From Paenibacillus bovis (GTDB lineage: Bacteria > Bacillota > Bacilli > Bacillales > Bacillaceae_C), in the NCBI GenBank assembly GCA_007679095.1, contig VEFU01000019.1:1-64000 (forward strand): a stretch of DNA of 64,000 nucleotides, read 5' to 3'. Under the pieces are notes generated by a model that ran no database searches, was not told where the DNA came from, and saw nothing but the letters and a program-made list of their open reading frames with translations. This document shows positions 26,501 to 35,300 of the stretch, one piece after another. The position numbers were made by a program, and so were the translations under genes. Numbering within the stretch: position 1 is the stretch's first letter; each line of letters begins with the position of its first letter.

Positions 26501-27223
26501 TTACTTTGGTTTAATTTCTTCCAATGGTTTTGCATTCCCATAAGTAGGCCTTGCGAAGCTAGTAGGAGTGGCCCATTTAACAGCATTTTTTATTACTTTT
26601 TGAATTTCCTTATTGTGATATGTTGGGTATGTTTCATGTCCTGGGCGGAAATAGAATACTTTCCCTCTTCCTCTTTGATATGTGCATCCACTTCTAAATA
26701 CCTCTCCACCTTCAAACCAACTCGTAAATACTAGTTCATCTGGAGCTGGTATATCAAAGTGTTCCCCATACATTTCTTCTTTTTCAAGTTCGATATATTC
26801 ACCAATTCCTTCTACGATTGGATGACTTGGATCAATCACCCAAAGTCTTTCCTTATCATCTGCTTCACGCCATTTTAGGTCACAAGTAGTTCCCATTAGA
26901 GTTTTGAATATTTTGGAAAAGTGAGCGGAGTGTAGGACAATAAGACCCATACCATCCAAAACACGTTGCTTAACCTTTTCTACAATCTCATCTTTTACTT
27001 CATCATGTGCGAGATGTCCCCACCATAAAAGAACATCTGTATTTTCTAATACTTCATCAGTAAGACCATGATCTGTCTCATCTAAAGTTGCTGTCTTTAC
27101 TTTGTGACCACCTTCAGCTAGAAATTGTGCAATCGCACCATGAATACCCTCAGGATATATTTCACTTACTTTAGGATTATGCCTTTCATGACGATTTTCG
27201 TTCCATACTGTTACACTTAACAT
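26501..27223 (-). CDS. ThuA-like (trehalose utilisation) domain protein
   Basis: A 240-residue ThuA-family protein with a class I glutamine amidotransferase-like fold. Visible motifs are [14 protein letters not shown] at the N-terminus, [26 protein letters not shown], and the conserved late motif [16 protein letters not shown]. There is no signal peptide. ThuA proteins occur with Gfo/Idh/MocA dehydrogenases, and in Agrobacterium-type ThuAB take part in forming or breaking 3-keto-disaccharides. It is the first of three enzyme genes that follow the transporters, 78 bp after the last permease. Confidence 0.9.
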   Translation of the reverse strand: MLSVTVWNENRHERHNPKVSEIYPEGIHGAIAQFLAEGGHKVKTATLDETDHGLTDEVLENTDVLLWWGHLAHDEVKDEIVEKVKQRVLDGMGLIVLHSAHFSKIFKTLMGTTCDLKWREADDKERLWVIDPSHPIVEGIGEYIELEKEEMYGEHFDIPAPDELVFTSWFEGGEVFRSGCTYQRGRGKVFYFRPGHETYPTYHNKEIQKVIKNAVKWATPTSFARPTYGNAKPLEEIKPK

Positions 27224-27301
27224 ACTAGAAACACACTTCCTTATCCGATTTATTAGTTTTTCGAGCAGCTTACTAGAATATTCATATGGAGTTTCAAATA
27301 A

Positions 27302-28288
27302 TTACTCGCCTGTAATTCCAGATTTATCAATACTTTCTACAAACCAGCGCTGTACAATTAAATACATGAGTGCTAAAGGCAAAATAGATAGTAAGGTTCC
27401 TGCAAAAGCTTTACCTTCTGTAAAGTTAAGATTTGGGTTACCATCCATAGCTCCTTGTCCACTTGCTTGAACTGTCTGACTAAATGTATTCTGTAAATCT
27501 CCTAAAAGAATTGGCACCGTTTGGATTTTCCCTTCTAAATAAAACGATGTTAAAAAGGTTTCATTCCAATATAACGCAAATGCATAAACACCAACTATAA
27601 TAAATGCCGGTCGAACCATTGGTAGAGCAATCTTCCAAAATGTTTTGAAAGCGCCTGCTCCATCAAGAAAGGCTGCTTCTTCCAGCGCTTTCGGTATCAT
27701 CATAAAAAACTGATAAAAGATAAGGATGAAAAGAGCTGCCTGTTCACCTTGACCAGTAAGAGCTGGCATCACTAATGCACCAATAGTACCTTTAATATTC
27801 AACTCTAAAAATATTTCAAAGCGTGGTAAGAAGAATAGTGTTTTTGGAACAACATACGTAAATAGTAAAACTAAGAACACTAGTTTCTTCCCCCAGAAAT
27901 TAAAGCGTGCAAGTCCGTATCCAATTAATGCGGACGATACTATGATCGATAATGTTGAAACACCTGCTACTAAAGCTGTTGTAACATAGGCATTTGGTAG
28001 TTTTAAAGCCCTCCATGTCATTTCATAGTTGAAGGTATACCAAGCGGATGGCAGCCACTCCACAGTACTATCAACCAAATCAAGATTTGACATTAAACTA
28101 ACAGAAAACATATACAGTAAAGGAAACAGAAATACAAATCCAAAAACTAATAGTATTGTATATGTTGATAATTTATACACGAGCCCATCATTAATTTTCA
28201 TTCCAAATAAGAGTTTTTTCATGGATGAAATGTTTGTCTTCTTCTTCAAGGAGTATTGATTAGTTTTCTCTTTTAAGTTTGCTAACAT
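27302..28288 (-). CDS. CUT1 carbohydrate ABC permease, MalG-type (second pair)
   Basis: A 328-residue inner-membrane permease with six predicted segments after a cytosolic N-terminal extension of about 40 residues. The EAA loop that contacts the ATPase reads EEAAFLDGAGAFKTFWKIAL. The ribosome site AAGGAGG lies in the last codons of the preceding permease gene, so translation is coupled. Together with 28291-29151 it makes a complete permease heterodimer, the second in this operon. No ATPase gene is linked; in Firmicutes such CUT1 systems use a shared MsmX/MsmK-type ATPase. Confidence 0.92.
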   Translation of the reverse strand: MLANLKEKTNQYSLKKKTNISSMKKLLFGMKINDGLVYKLSTYTILLVFGFVFLFPLLYMFSVSLMSNLDLVDSTVEWLPSAWYTFNYEMTWRALKLPNAYVTTALVAGVSTLSIIVSSALIGYGLARFNFWGKKLVFLVLLFTYVVPKTLFFLPRFEIFLELNIKGTIGALVMPALTGQGEQAALFILIFYQFFMMIPKALEEAAFLDGAGAFKTFWKIALPMVRPAFIIVGVYAFALYWNETFLTSFYLEGKIQTVPILLGDLQNTFSQTVQASGQGAMDGNPNLNFTEGKAFAGTLLSILPLALMYLIVQRWFVESIDKSGITGE

Positions 28289-28290
28289 TA

Positions 28291-29151
28291 TTAATTCCTC
28301 CTTGACTTTCTGCTCCGCGTTGCAAAGAACAATATCGCAATGAGTAGTACTTGAATAATAGAGTATAAGATAGCCATTGCAGATGAATAACCATCCCGCC
28401 TTGCCCCATCATATTTCGATTCTAGTATCATCGTATTTATAGGGTTTGCTTCGAAATTCCCTAGAAACACAACAATGAAAATAACACATAGACTTACTAA
28501 CGGATAAATGGTAGGCAATGTAATCTTCCAAAATGAAGTCCACGCTGATGCACCATCTATAGATGCTGCCTCATACATATCCTTATTGATTTTTTGAAGT
28601 GCAGCTAAGAAAATCAAAATTGGCACGGCACTGTACCATAATAACTGAACGATTAAATCAAAGATTGAAACAATTAATACAACAATATTTTCATAGGGGA
28701 TAATCGTGTAAATCATATCCAATATTACTTTATTGGCCGAGATCGACATCCCACCATAAGTACTCATATTTTCCATTAATTCACCATTTAAAATGATGAT
28801 AGGTAAGAAAAACAATAACCTAAAAAATGCTGTACCTTTTATCTTTTGATTTAGAAGCATTGCGATAATAATGGAAAGGGCAATAATAACAGGAACGTAT
28901 AAGATGGTTGTAACGAAAAAGTCCTGGGCTTCTACGATAAAATCAACATCTTCAAACAAAATTCTCGTATAATTCTCTACTCCTGCCCAAGAATAAGACC
29001 ATCCAGACTTATTACCATAGGACACATTGTGAAAGCTCATATATATAGTTTTATATAAAGGGTAGGCAACTAAAACGAAGAAACCAACTATCCAAGGACT
29101 AATAAAGAGAACGCCTGTCCAAGCCTGTTTCTGCTTCATATTAAATTTCAT
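28291..29151 (-). CDS. CUT1 carbohydrate ABC permease, MalF-type (second pair)
   Basis: A 286-residue permease with six predicted membrane segments; the N-terminus AWTGVLFISPWIVGFFVLVA is typical of MalF/UgpA-like subunits. The EAA loop is EAASIDGASAWTSFWKITL. Its ATG overlaps the TGA of the DUF5696 gene (ATGA), meaning tight coupling. The position right after DUF5696 suggests that this permease pair and the DUF5696 protein work together. The substrate is presumed to be alpha-1,6-gluco-oligosaccharide from the surrounding enzymes. Confidence 0.92.
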   Translation of the reverse strand: MKFNMKQKQAWTGVLFISPWIVGFFVLVAYPLYKTIYMSFHNVSYGNKSGWSYSWAGVENYTRILFEDVDFIVEAQDFFVTTILYVPVIIALSIIIAMLLNQKIKGTAFFRLLFFLPIIILNGELMENMSTYGGMSISANKVILDMIYTIIPYENIVVLIVSIFDLIVQLLWYSAVPILIFLAALQKINKDMYEAASIDGASAWTSFWKITLPTIYPLVSLCVIFIVVFLGNFEANPINTMILESKYDGARRDGYSSAMAILYSIIQVLLIAILFFATRSRKSRRN

Positions 29152-31418
29152 AATATCACGAACCCTTTTGCTTTAATTTGCACTTCACCATTAGAGTAGT
29201 CACGATTATTGTAGTTCATTAAAATTTCCCTTCCATTACTATATGTGACCTTAATAATTCCAGGTTCCACTATTTCATGATTCACCATTTCACTACCTGC
29301 CACTTGTTTCAATGCGTCATTAACGACGTTGTAGTATGTGTCCATACGATCGCTTAAGTATTCAAGTTCTGAAATATAAACATCTCCAGATGCAGTATCT
29401 TTTAACTTATACGTCGACTCACCTGTCAACACAAATGAAGGATAAATACCATACTCAATTAACTTCAAGATCGATTGGTCATCATCTGTAGCAAAATTCA
29501 TGTACGGAGAATACATATCCTTGTAGCCACTCAAAATAAGTGGTATTAAAGGGATGGTTGCATCTACAAAAATTAACTCGGATGAAGCCATTGGTGTTTG
29601 ATAAAGTTTATCCATGTAACTATACAAGTAAGCATCTGGTGCATAGACGCTAGTGGATATGCCCTTATCTTGGAAAAATCCTATCAATTGTTTTGTATAT
29701 TCCATTCCTTCGATACTACTTCCAATAACTCCATTATCATAGTGGGTAAATAAACTATTCTGAAGTCCACCTAAGGCTAATGCGCTAATATTACTGCTCT
29801 TCAATGAATCGATATCATCTTCAGCAAGTACTTGATAATATTTTGGGTTATTCATATAGTTAAATAAGTTTTTACTAGAATGATAGACATCAAAATCACG
29901 TCTATTCATCTTACTGGCAGTATATTTAGTGCTTTCATAGAAGGACTGGGCATAATCTAAATAGTAACTAAAGGAAATATCTTTCGTAGCGAAAAAATCG
30001 AGTGTGTCTTCTAAATCATCCTTGCCACCTAGGTGACTCAATATATCAAAGTGATAACCAGATTTATTTTGAATGAATGTCTTGAATGTCACATCTAAGT
30101 TTTCATAACCACTATTTATGAGCTCATTCACTATTTCTTTAGCTTGTGTGTATGTTGTCGTTGCAACATCCTCAACACCAAGTGTCCCCATTGCAACTTC
30201 ATTATTAATAAAGTCAATCTTCATCGGTATTTTCTCTTTTGCTGCTGATGCACTCTTCTCTAGTCCATCTTTCTTTTCCAGATAATCGCGATATTTCTTC
30301 GCAACTCCTACATAATTAGCATCATTATCTTGTAAGAATACATATCGTTGCGTCAGATCAAACTCATTTGGTTCTTCTTGGAATCCTAAAATATGTTGTT
30401 CCTCATTTACCCGACTTTGGAACTGAGAATAATCTTTCCGATAGATATATGAAAAATAAGATTGATAGTAACTTGTTTGTAAATCACGAGAATTATAGTT
30501 ATACATGGCATAACTACTTCCACTTTCGGAAATAACTAACATTCCCGCATTGTTTGCATCATGAATTACCCCAAAGATTGGCACGGAGATCCGCTCTAAT
30601 GGCTTCAATGCTAACCCTTTATTATTAGGAATAATGGTAGTTTCATATCCCATGTCCTTTCCGTAAATAGCAGCAGAGTAACCAGTAGTATATTTAGGCT
30701 TTTCACTAAGATTGACAATTGCTCCAGAACCATCAGGAATAACAATGTAACCATCTTCCTTATGGCTAGTAGCACCAAAGAATGGATAGACAATCATTTC
30801 ATTCATCGAAATATTATTATTTCCACTTTCCCATAATTTTGGATTGTACTCGTCTACACTTTCTCGTGGAATATGAACAAGTAAATCTCCACCTTGTAGA
30901 GTCACTATCAAATCAAACTTGATTTGTTGGGCCTTGAAGTCAATTGATACCTTAAAGCCGTTATCTAGCATTTCATAGTTTTTCTCTACATTGGAATCTA
31001 ATATCGTCCTTCTATTAGGTGTAAATTTGTCATATGTTACAAGTGATACACCTGCTTGAATAAAATTAATGATTTCTGGACTATATCCAGCTTCCACCAT
31101 ATCTCTACTAACATCATAAGATGACCATGTGTAGCCATTACATTTATCTTTCACCATTAAAGCAACCGTATTTTCTTCCAAATACAACTCCAATTGCTCA
31201 TTTTCAGCTACTTTTTTAAACTTAGCTGGTATTTCAGTTGTGCTCTTAGTTTCACTATTACAAGCAACAACTTGATCGTTTACTACTACAGACTGATAGT
31301 TATCTTGTGTCACTGCTATTCCATATTTCACATTGTCCATATTCAAGAAATGGAAGCTAGCACCTGAAATGATTAACACTAGCACGATTGTTCCATATAT
31401 TAGCAACTTCTTTACCAT
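29148..31418 (-). CDS. DUF5696 protein, membrane-anchored, extracytoplasmic
   Basis: A 756-residue protein with an N-terminal signal anchor (about residues 4-26, LLIYGTIVLVLIISGASFHF) and no other membrane segment, so nearly all of it lies outside. The body has an N-terminal beta-rich region (about 60-370; YPFFGATSHKEDGYIVIPDGSG) and a C-terminal alpha/beta part resembling a glycosidase-type barrel (about 390-700; DVTFKTFIQNKSG, SVYAPDAYLYSYMD). I assign it to DUF5696 from memory of similar proteins beside CUT1 permeases; no catalytic pair can be named. It starts inside the end of the NHL-Yip1 gene (7-bp overlap, GGAGGTGAG site). It may be a glycan-processing or docking subunit. Confidence 0.75.
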   Translation of the reverse strand: MVKKLLIYGTIVLVLIISGASFHFLNMDNVKYGIAVTQDNYQSVVVNDQVVACNSETKSTTEIPAKFKKVAENEQLELYLEENTVALMVKDKCNGYTWSSYDVSRDMVEAGYSPEIINFIQAGVSLVTYDKFTPNRRTILDSNVEKNYEMLDNGFKVSIDFKAQQIKFDLIVTLQGGDLLVHIPRESVDEYNPKLWESGNNNISMNEMIVYPFFGATSHKEDGYIVIPDGSGAIVNLSEKPKYTTGYSAAIYGKDMGYETTIIPNNKGLALKPLERISVPIFGVIHDANNAGMLVISESGSSYAMYNYNSRDLQTSYYQSYFSYIYRKDYSQFQSRVNEEQHILGFQEEPNEFDLTQRYVFLQDNDANYVGVAKKYRDYLEKKDGLEKSASAAKEKIPMKIDFINNEVAMGTLGVEDVATTTYTQAKEIVNELINSGYENLDVTFKTFIQNKSGYHFDILSHLGGKDDLEDTLDFFATKDISFSYYLDYAQSFYESTKYTASKMNRRDFDVYHSSKNLFNYMNNPKYYQVLAEDDIDSLKSSNISALALGGLQNSLFTHYDNGVIGSSIEGMEYTKQLIGFFQDKGISTSVYAPDAYLYSYMDKLYQTPMASSELIFVDATIPLIPLILSGYKDMYSPYMNFATDDDQSILKLIEYGIYPSFVLTGESTYKLKDTASGDVYISELEYLSDRMDTYYNVVNDALKQVAGSEMVNHEIVEPGIIKVTYSNGREILMNYNNRDYSNGEVQIKAKGFVIL

Positions 31419-33439
31419 CGTCTGCTCACCTCCGTCACCAGATCACCTAAGAAACCAATTAATTGATTTCCTAAGGAATATAGGACAAACAAGAATAAAC
31501 CGATAATCAACATCGTAAAAATCCCTTTTAAAAATACGATAATTGTTTCTCCGACATTATAATTGTGGATATCCTTTATCGTGAAAAACATCAAAAATGC
31601 AATCCATAGAAACATAGCTTGTATTGGTAAGTGATAAAAAACTGATTGTTCTAGCGTTAAGCCATTACTAATGATGATAGTGATTGGCATTACAATAAGA
31701 ATAGGTGATAATGCATAAGCAGTAGCATTATAAACTTGAACAAAACTTCCTTCACCTTCACTTATCGAACAAATCAAATAGGTCGAAATCATCCATAAAA
31801 CAAACAGAAAGACAATAATGGATAATTCATACAGAATAAATTGGTTTTTCGGGACAAATAAAACATTCGTAAACTGGTGATGCAAGATGAAAACGGCAAC
31901 CATTAATAGATAAATTAGTGTTGAAGACCTTTTAGCAACTCTGTTCTCAACTTTAATTTCATAGATTCCATTTAATGGTTGTTTTAAAAAAGCGAAAATA
32001 TATAATAAATCATCGATAATCTTTATTTTCCTTACGACACCAATTCGCTCCGCAACAACCGTTCCGTATTGAAATTTCCTATTTAAAGCTTTGTTCCCAT
32101 ACCATAACGTTAGAAAGAGTAGGAGTACAGAGAAGACCATACCTAGATTATTTGTTAGCCAATTTTGTCGTATCTCCCAGTATGCCTCTGAAATCCCTTC
32201 GCTATATTCAGTTTCATAAAACTCCGCGAATGCTTTCTCCGCCTCTCCCTCACGAAGGTAGGCATTTCCTAACCCAATATGCGCATTATCGAAAATAGAG
32301 TTGTATTGAAGTGTGTATTCCCATAACTTCTTGCTTTCTTCATATTCTCCATCCTGATAGGCACTCATTGCCTGATGAACTGTATTTGCAAAATGAGTAG
32401 GTTCATACATTTGAATTAATTTGTTCCCCTGATCAATTACAATTAGTTCATCTCTTGAATTGGACGCAATACTGACAGGTCGATTCAGAAGTCCAAACCT
32501 GCTTGAGCTAAAGTCCTTACCTCCAAATAGGAACAAGAGATTTCCTTGCGCATCATATTCAAATATCCATCCGTCAGATGTGACGGAATATACATTATTA
32601 TGTGCACCAACCCAGACGCTCTCCGTATTAAGAGTGGCCACAAGGTTATCAGGAAAGTAATTGGTTCCAGACACATTAAATTTCTTAATTGGATTCGTTT
32701 CAATAGATGATGTTGCTGTATAAATAAATCCTTTATCATCAATAGCTATATTAGTAGGTACATCTGGAAAAACCTTCTCTAGTTTTTCCTCCTGTTTTTC
32801 TGTCAGAAATACAGATCTAATTTGGTCGAGTAATGGAACCTTCAAAGGGTTAGCACCAAAGAATGTGATAAACTCTCCATCTCGATTCAACATAATTAAT
32901 CCATTTACAGAACCATTACTTCTAACGTAGATATTCCCTCTAATATCAACAGCAATATGGGTAGGACTAAATTGATAGCCTTCATTAAAGATTGGAGAAT
33001 CTGGTTGCCCTATTTCTCTTTCAAACTCCAATGTTTCTTTATCGAAAATAAAAATTTTACTTTCAAAAGTATCCACAACGTAAATCGAGTCGTCCGTTAC
33101 AAAAGTGCTTTTGATAAAATTGAATTTTTCACTCGTAAGCACATGTTGATAGTTATAATCATGATCCAATATATATATTTTATTAAACGTACTATCGGTG
33201 ATAAAAATCGAATCTTCATTATCTACAAATACATGCTCTGGCGTTTCCAATGGCTCTCCGTTAATCATACTTATTTGCTTGAATGGGGTATAAGCAGTCT
33301 GAGTCTGAACAGTATTACCTTCACTATCACCTGTATACGTGAAATACGGCGCTTCACCATAAACAGATGACATAGGACCTCCCATCAAGACAAGCATTGC
33401 TATAAATACTATGAATATAATTTTTCTATACCACTTCAT
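31412..33439 (-). CDS. NHL beta-propeller / TPR / Yip1-like membrane protein
   Basis: A 675-residue protein of unusual architecture. It has a signal peptide (1-28), an extracytoplasmic NHL-type propeller of about six blades (about 48-350; repeats such as IAVDIRGNIYVRSN and IAIDDKGFIYTATS), a short TPR-like helical part (about 355-415; YQDGEYEESKKLWEYTL) and a membrane segment at about 427-446. A C-terminal Yip1-like domain with five membrane segments (about 500-665) follows. It is wedged between the first permease pair and DUF5696, with start and stop codons touching, so it is an integral part of the transport operon. The role is unknown; a scaffold or sensor joining the two importers is one possibility. 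Confidence 0.75.
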   Translation of the reverse strand: MKWYRKIIFIVFIAMLVLMGGPMSSVYGEAPYFTYTGDSEGNTVQTQTAYTPFKQISMINGEPLETPEHVFVDNEDSIFITDSTFNKIYILDHDYNYQHVLTSEKFNFIKSTFVTDDSIYVVDTFESKIFIFDKETLEFEREIGQPDSPIFNEGYQFSPTHIAVDIRGNIYVRSNGSVNGLIMLNRDGEFITFFGANPLKVPLLDQIRSVFLTEKQEEKLEKVFPDVPTNIAIDDKGFIYTATSSIETNPIKKFNVSGTNYFPDNLVATLNTESVWVGAHNNVYSVTSDGWIFEYDAQGNLLFLFGGKDFSSSRFGLLNRPVSIASNSRDELIVIDQGNKLIQMYEPTHFANTVHQAMSAYQDGEYEESKKLWEYTLQYNSIFDNAHIGLGNAYLREGEAEKAFAEFYETEYSEGISEAYWEIRQNWLTNNLGMVFSVLLLFLTLWYGNKALNRKFQYGTVVAERIGVVRKIKIIDDLLYIFAFLKQPLNGIYEIKVENRVAKRSSTLIYLLMVAVFILHHQFTNVLFVPKNQFILYELSIIVFLFVLWMISTYLICSISEGEGSFVQVYNATAYALSPILIVMPITIIISNGLTLEQSVFYHLPIQAMFLWIAFLMFFTIKDIHNYNVGETIIVFLKGIFTMLIIGLFLFVLYSLGNQLIGFLGDLVTEVSRRW

Positions 33440-33440
33440 A

Positions 33441-34322
33441 TTATTTAATCCCCGTATGAGCCATTGAATTCATGACTTTATTTTGTAAGATAATAAATAA
33501 AATTAAATTTGGAACAAACATAATTAAACCAGCAACTGCAGACAGACCCGCTCCAGCAACGATATTTCCTGATTGGGAAACTAACGTATTTAAATAGAAT
33601 GGTAGTGTTCTAATAGATTCCTTATCCATAAATATATTGGAACTTTCTACATTTCCCCAACTAGCTTGGAAGGTTAGGATTGCTACAGTGACAAGTGCCG
33701 GCTTCACTAATGGTAGTATTACATTCCAATACACCCTCCAGTTGCTTGCTCCGTCCATCTTAGCAGCCTCCAATAGCTCGTTAGGTATTTGATCCATAAA
33801 TTGTTTCAATAGAAAGATACCTATTGGCATTGCTAACATGGGAATGATATGAGCCAAATACGTATTAAAAATTCCTAAATTAACAATGATAAAGAATCTC
33901 GGAATTGCTACTGCAACCGGAACAAACATTAAGGCCAGCGTATTAATCTTGTTGAAAGTCTCTTTCCCTTTAAAATTTAGTTTCGATAAAGCAAATGCTG
34001 CCAAAGAACTTATTAATAAGGTTAGTAAGATGACTGTTACTGTCACAAATAAGCTATTAAATAAATATCTAGATAGAGGTATCCCTGATTCTGCAGAAAA
34101 GTTGAATAGCAATCTAAAGTTTTCTAAAGTAGGCTCCCTCACAAAAAATCTAGGTGGATAAGCAAATAGCTCTGTGAAAGGTTTAAACGCATGATTAAAT
34201 ATAAATATAATCGGAAGCGCCATAAATATGGATATAATGGTCAATACCAAATGAAATTTCCATTGATCTTTATGAAACTTCTTTGGATTGATTTTCATAG
34301 CATTCGCCAATTTTCTCACCAC
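33441..34322 (-). CDS. CUT1 carbohydrate ABC permease, MalG-type (first pair)
   Basis: A 293-residue permease with six predicted membrane segments and the EAA loop ELLEAAKMDGASNWRVYWNV. The GTG at 34322 has a poor ribosome site; TTG or ATG codons up to eight residues further in, after GGTGAG, are alternatives. The C-terminus (NKVMNSMAHTGIK) is typical of MalG-like subunits. It pairs with the product of 34341-35300. The stop codon is followed within two bases by the NHL-Yip1 start. Confidence 0.92.
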   Translation of the reverse strand: MVRKLANAMKINPKKFHKDQWKFHLVLTIISIFMALPIIFIFNHAFKPFTELFAYPPRFFVREPTLENFRLLFNFSAESGIPLSRYLFNSLFVTVTVILLTLLISSLAAFALSKLNFKGKETFNKINTLALMFVPVAVAIPRFFIIVNLGIFNTYLAHIIPMLAMPIGIFLLKQFMDQIPNELLEAAKMDGASNWRVYWNVILPLVKPALVTVAILTFQASWGNVESSNIFMDKESIRTLPFYLNTLVSQSGNIVAGAGLSAVAGLIMFVPNLILFIILQNKVMNSMAHTGIK

Positions 34323-34340
34323 ACAATTTCATATTAAAGT

Positions 34341-35300
34341 TTAGTCTTTTTCCCCAAATAATTTATAGCTAATTCGGTTAAATAGAATCACAATGACTAA
34401 TAAAACAACTGTTACCGCCGAAGCGTAGCCCATTTCATAACGAATGAAACCAAAGTCATTTGCGTGGTCCACGATTAACCATCCGGCATATTGTGGTGGA
34501 GGATTACCACCACTAAGTGTCGAGGCAATATCTGCCGCATTAAATGTGCCAATAATAGCCATTACTGCACCAAATAACATCTGAGGTTTCATCGATGGAA
34601 TAGTAATGTAGAAGATTTCCTGCCATCTATTTCTAATTCCATCTATATATGCAGCCTCATACATTGTTCGATCGATATTTAGTAAGCCAGCTAACATGGC
34701 AAGAAACCCTACACCCATACTGCCCCACAGTCCTATGAAAATCATGATAATCACTAGCAAGTCTGGGGATTGCAAGAATTGCAAAGGCTCTTTAATAATA
34801 TTCCATTCCATGAGCCAGTAATTTAAATAACCTTTCTCATCTCCACTAAACAAAATTCTCCAAACGACTGCCATCATAATTGGTCCCGTTACGGATGGTG
34901 AATAAATAATAACGGTATAAATTGTCCTTATTTTATGTGGGACTTGGGATAACATCCATGCAAGGAAGAATGCAAGCATGTACCCAATTGGTCCGACTAT
35001 CACTGAATATAAAATCGTATTCGTAATGGCATTCTGCAAGAATATTGAATCCCCAGTAAATAGGTCAATAAAATTTTTAAAGGCCACAAATTCAGGGAAT
35101 TGTACAGTGTTGTAATAAGTAAACGATAGAGCAACCGCGACCACTACCGGTAATATAATTAGCAGAGTAAATAATGCTGCGTAAGGTAGCATAAACAGGT
35201 ACGGAGAGTCACTAGACCTTTTTTTACTTTTTTGTGGCTTGTTCTTCTCTATATGAAGTTTTGCTTCAGTCGGACGTTGTACCTCTGCACTATTTTCCAT
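34341..35300 (-). CDS. CUT1 carbohydrate ABC permease, MalF-type (first pair)
   Basis: A 319-residue permease with a charged cytosolic N-terminus (about 30 residues) and six membrane segments. The EAA loop is YEAAYIDGIRNRWQEIFYIT. It overlaps the end of the anchored binding-protein gene by 11 bp, with GGTGAGGAAAG before the ATG. The first permease pair is therefore physically tied to that large binding protein, and the pair 28291/27302 to DUF5696. Confidence 0.92.
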   Translation of the reverse strand: MENSAEVQRPTEAKLHIEKNKPQKSKKRSSDSPYLFMLPYAALFTLLIILPVVVAVALSFTYYNTVQFPEFVAFKNFIDLFTGDSIFLQNAITNTILYSVIVGPIGYMLAFFLAWMLSQVPHKIRTIYTVIIYSPSVTGPIMMAVVWRILFSGDEKGYLNYWLMEWNIIKEPLQFLQSPDLLVIIMIFIGLWGSMGVGFLAMLAGLLNIDRTMYEAAYIDGIRNRWQEIFYITIPSMKPQMLFGAVMAIIGTFNAADIASTLSGGNPPPQYAGWLIVDHANDFGFIRYEMGYASAVTVVLLVIVILFNRISYKLFGEKD

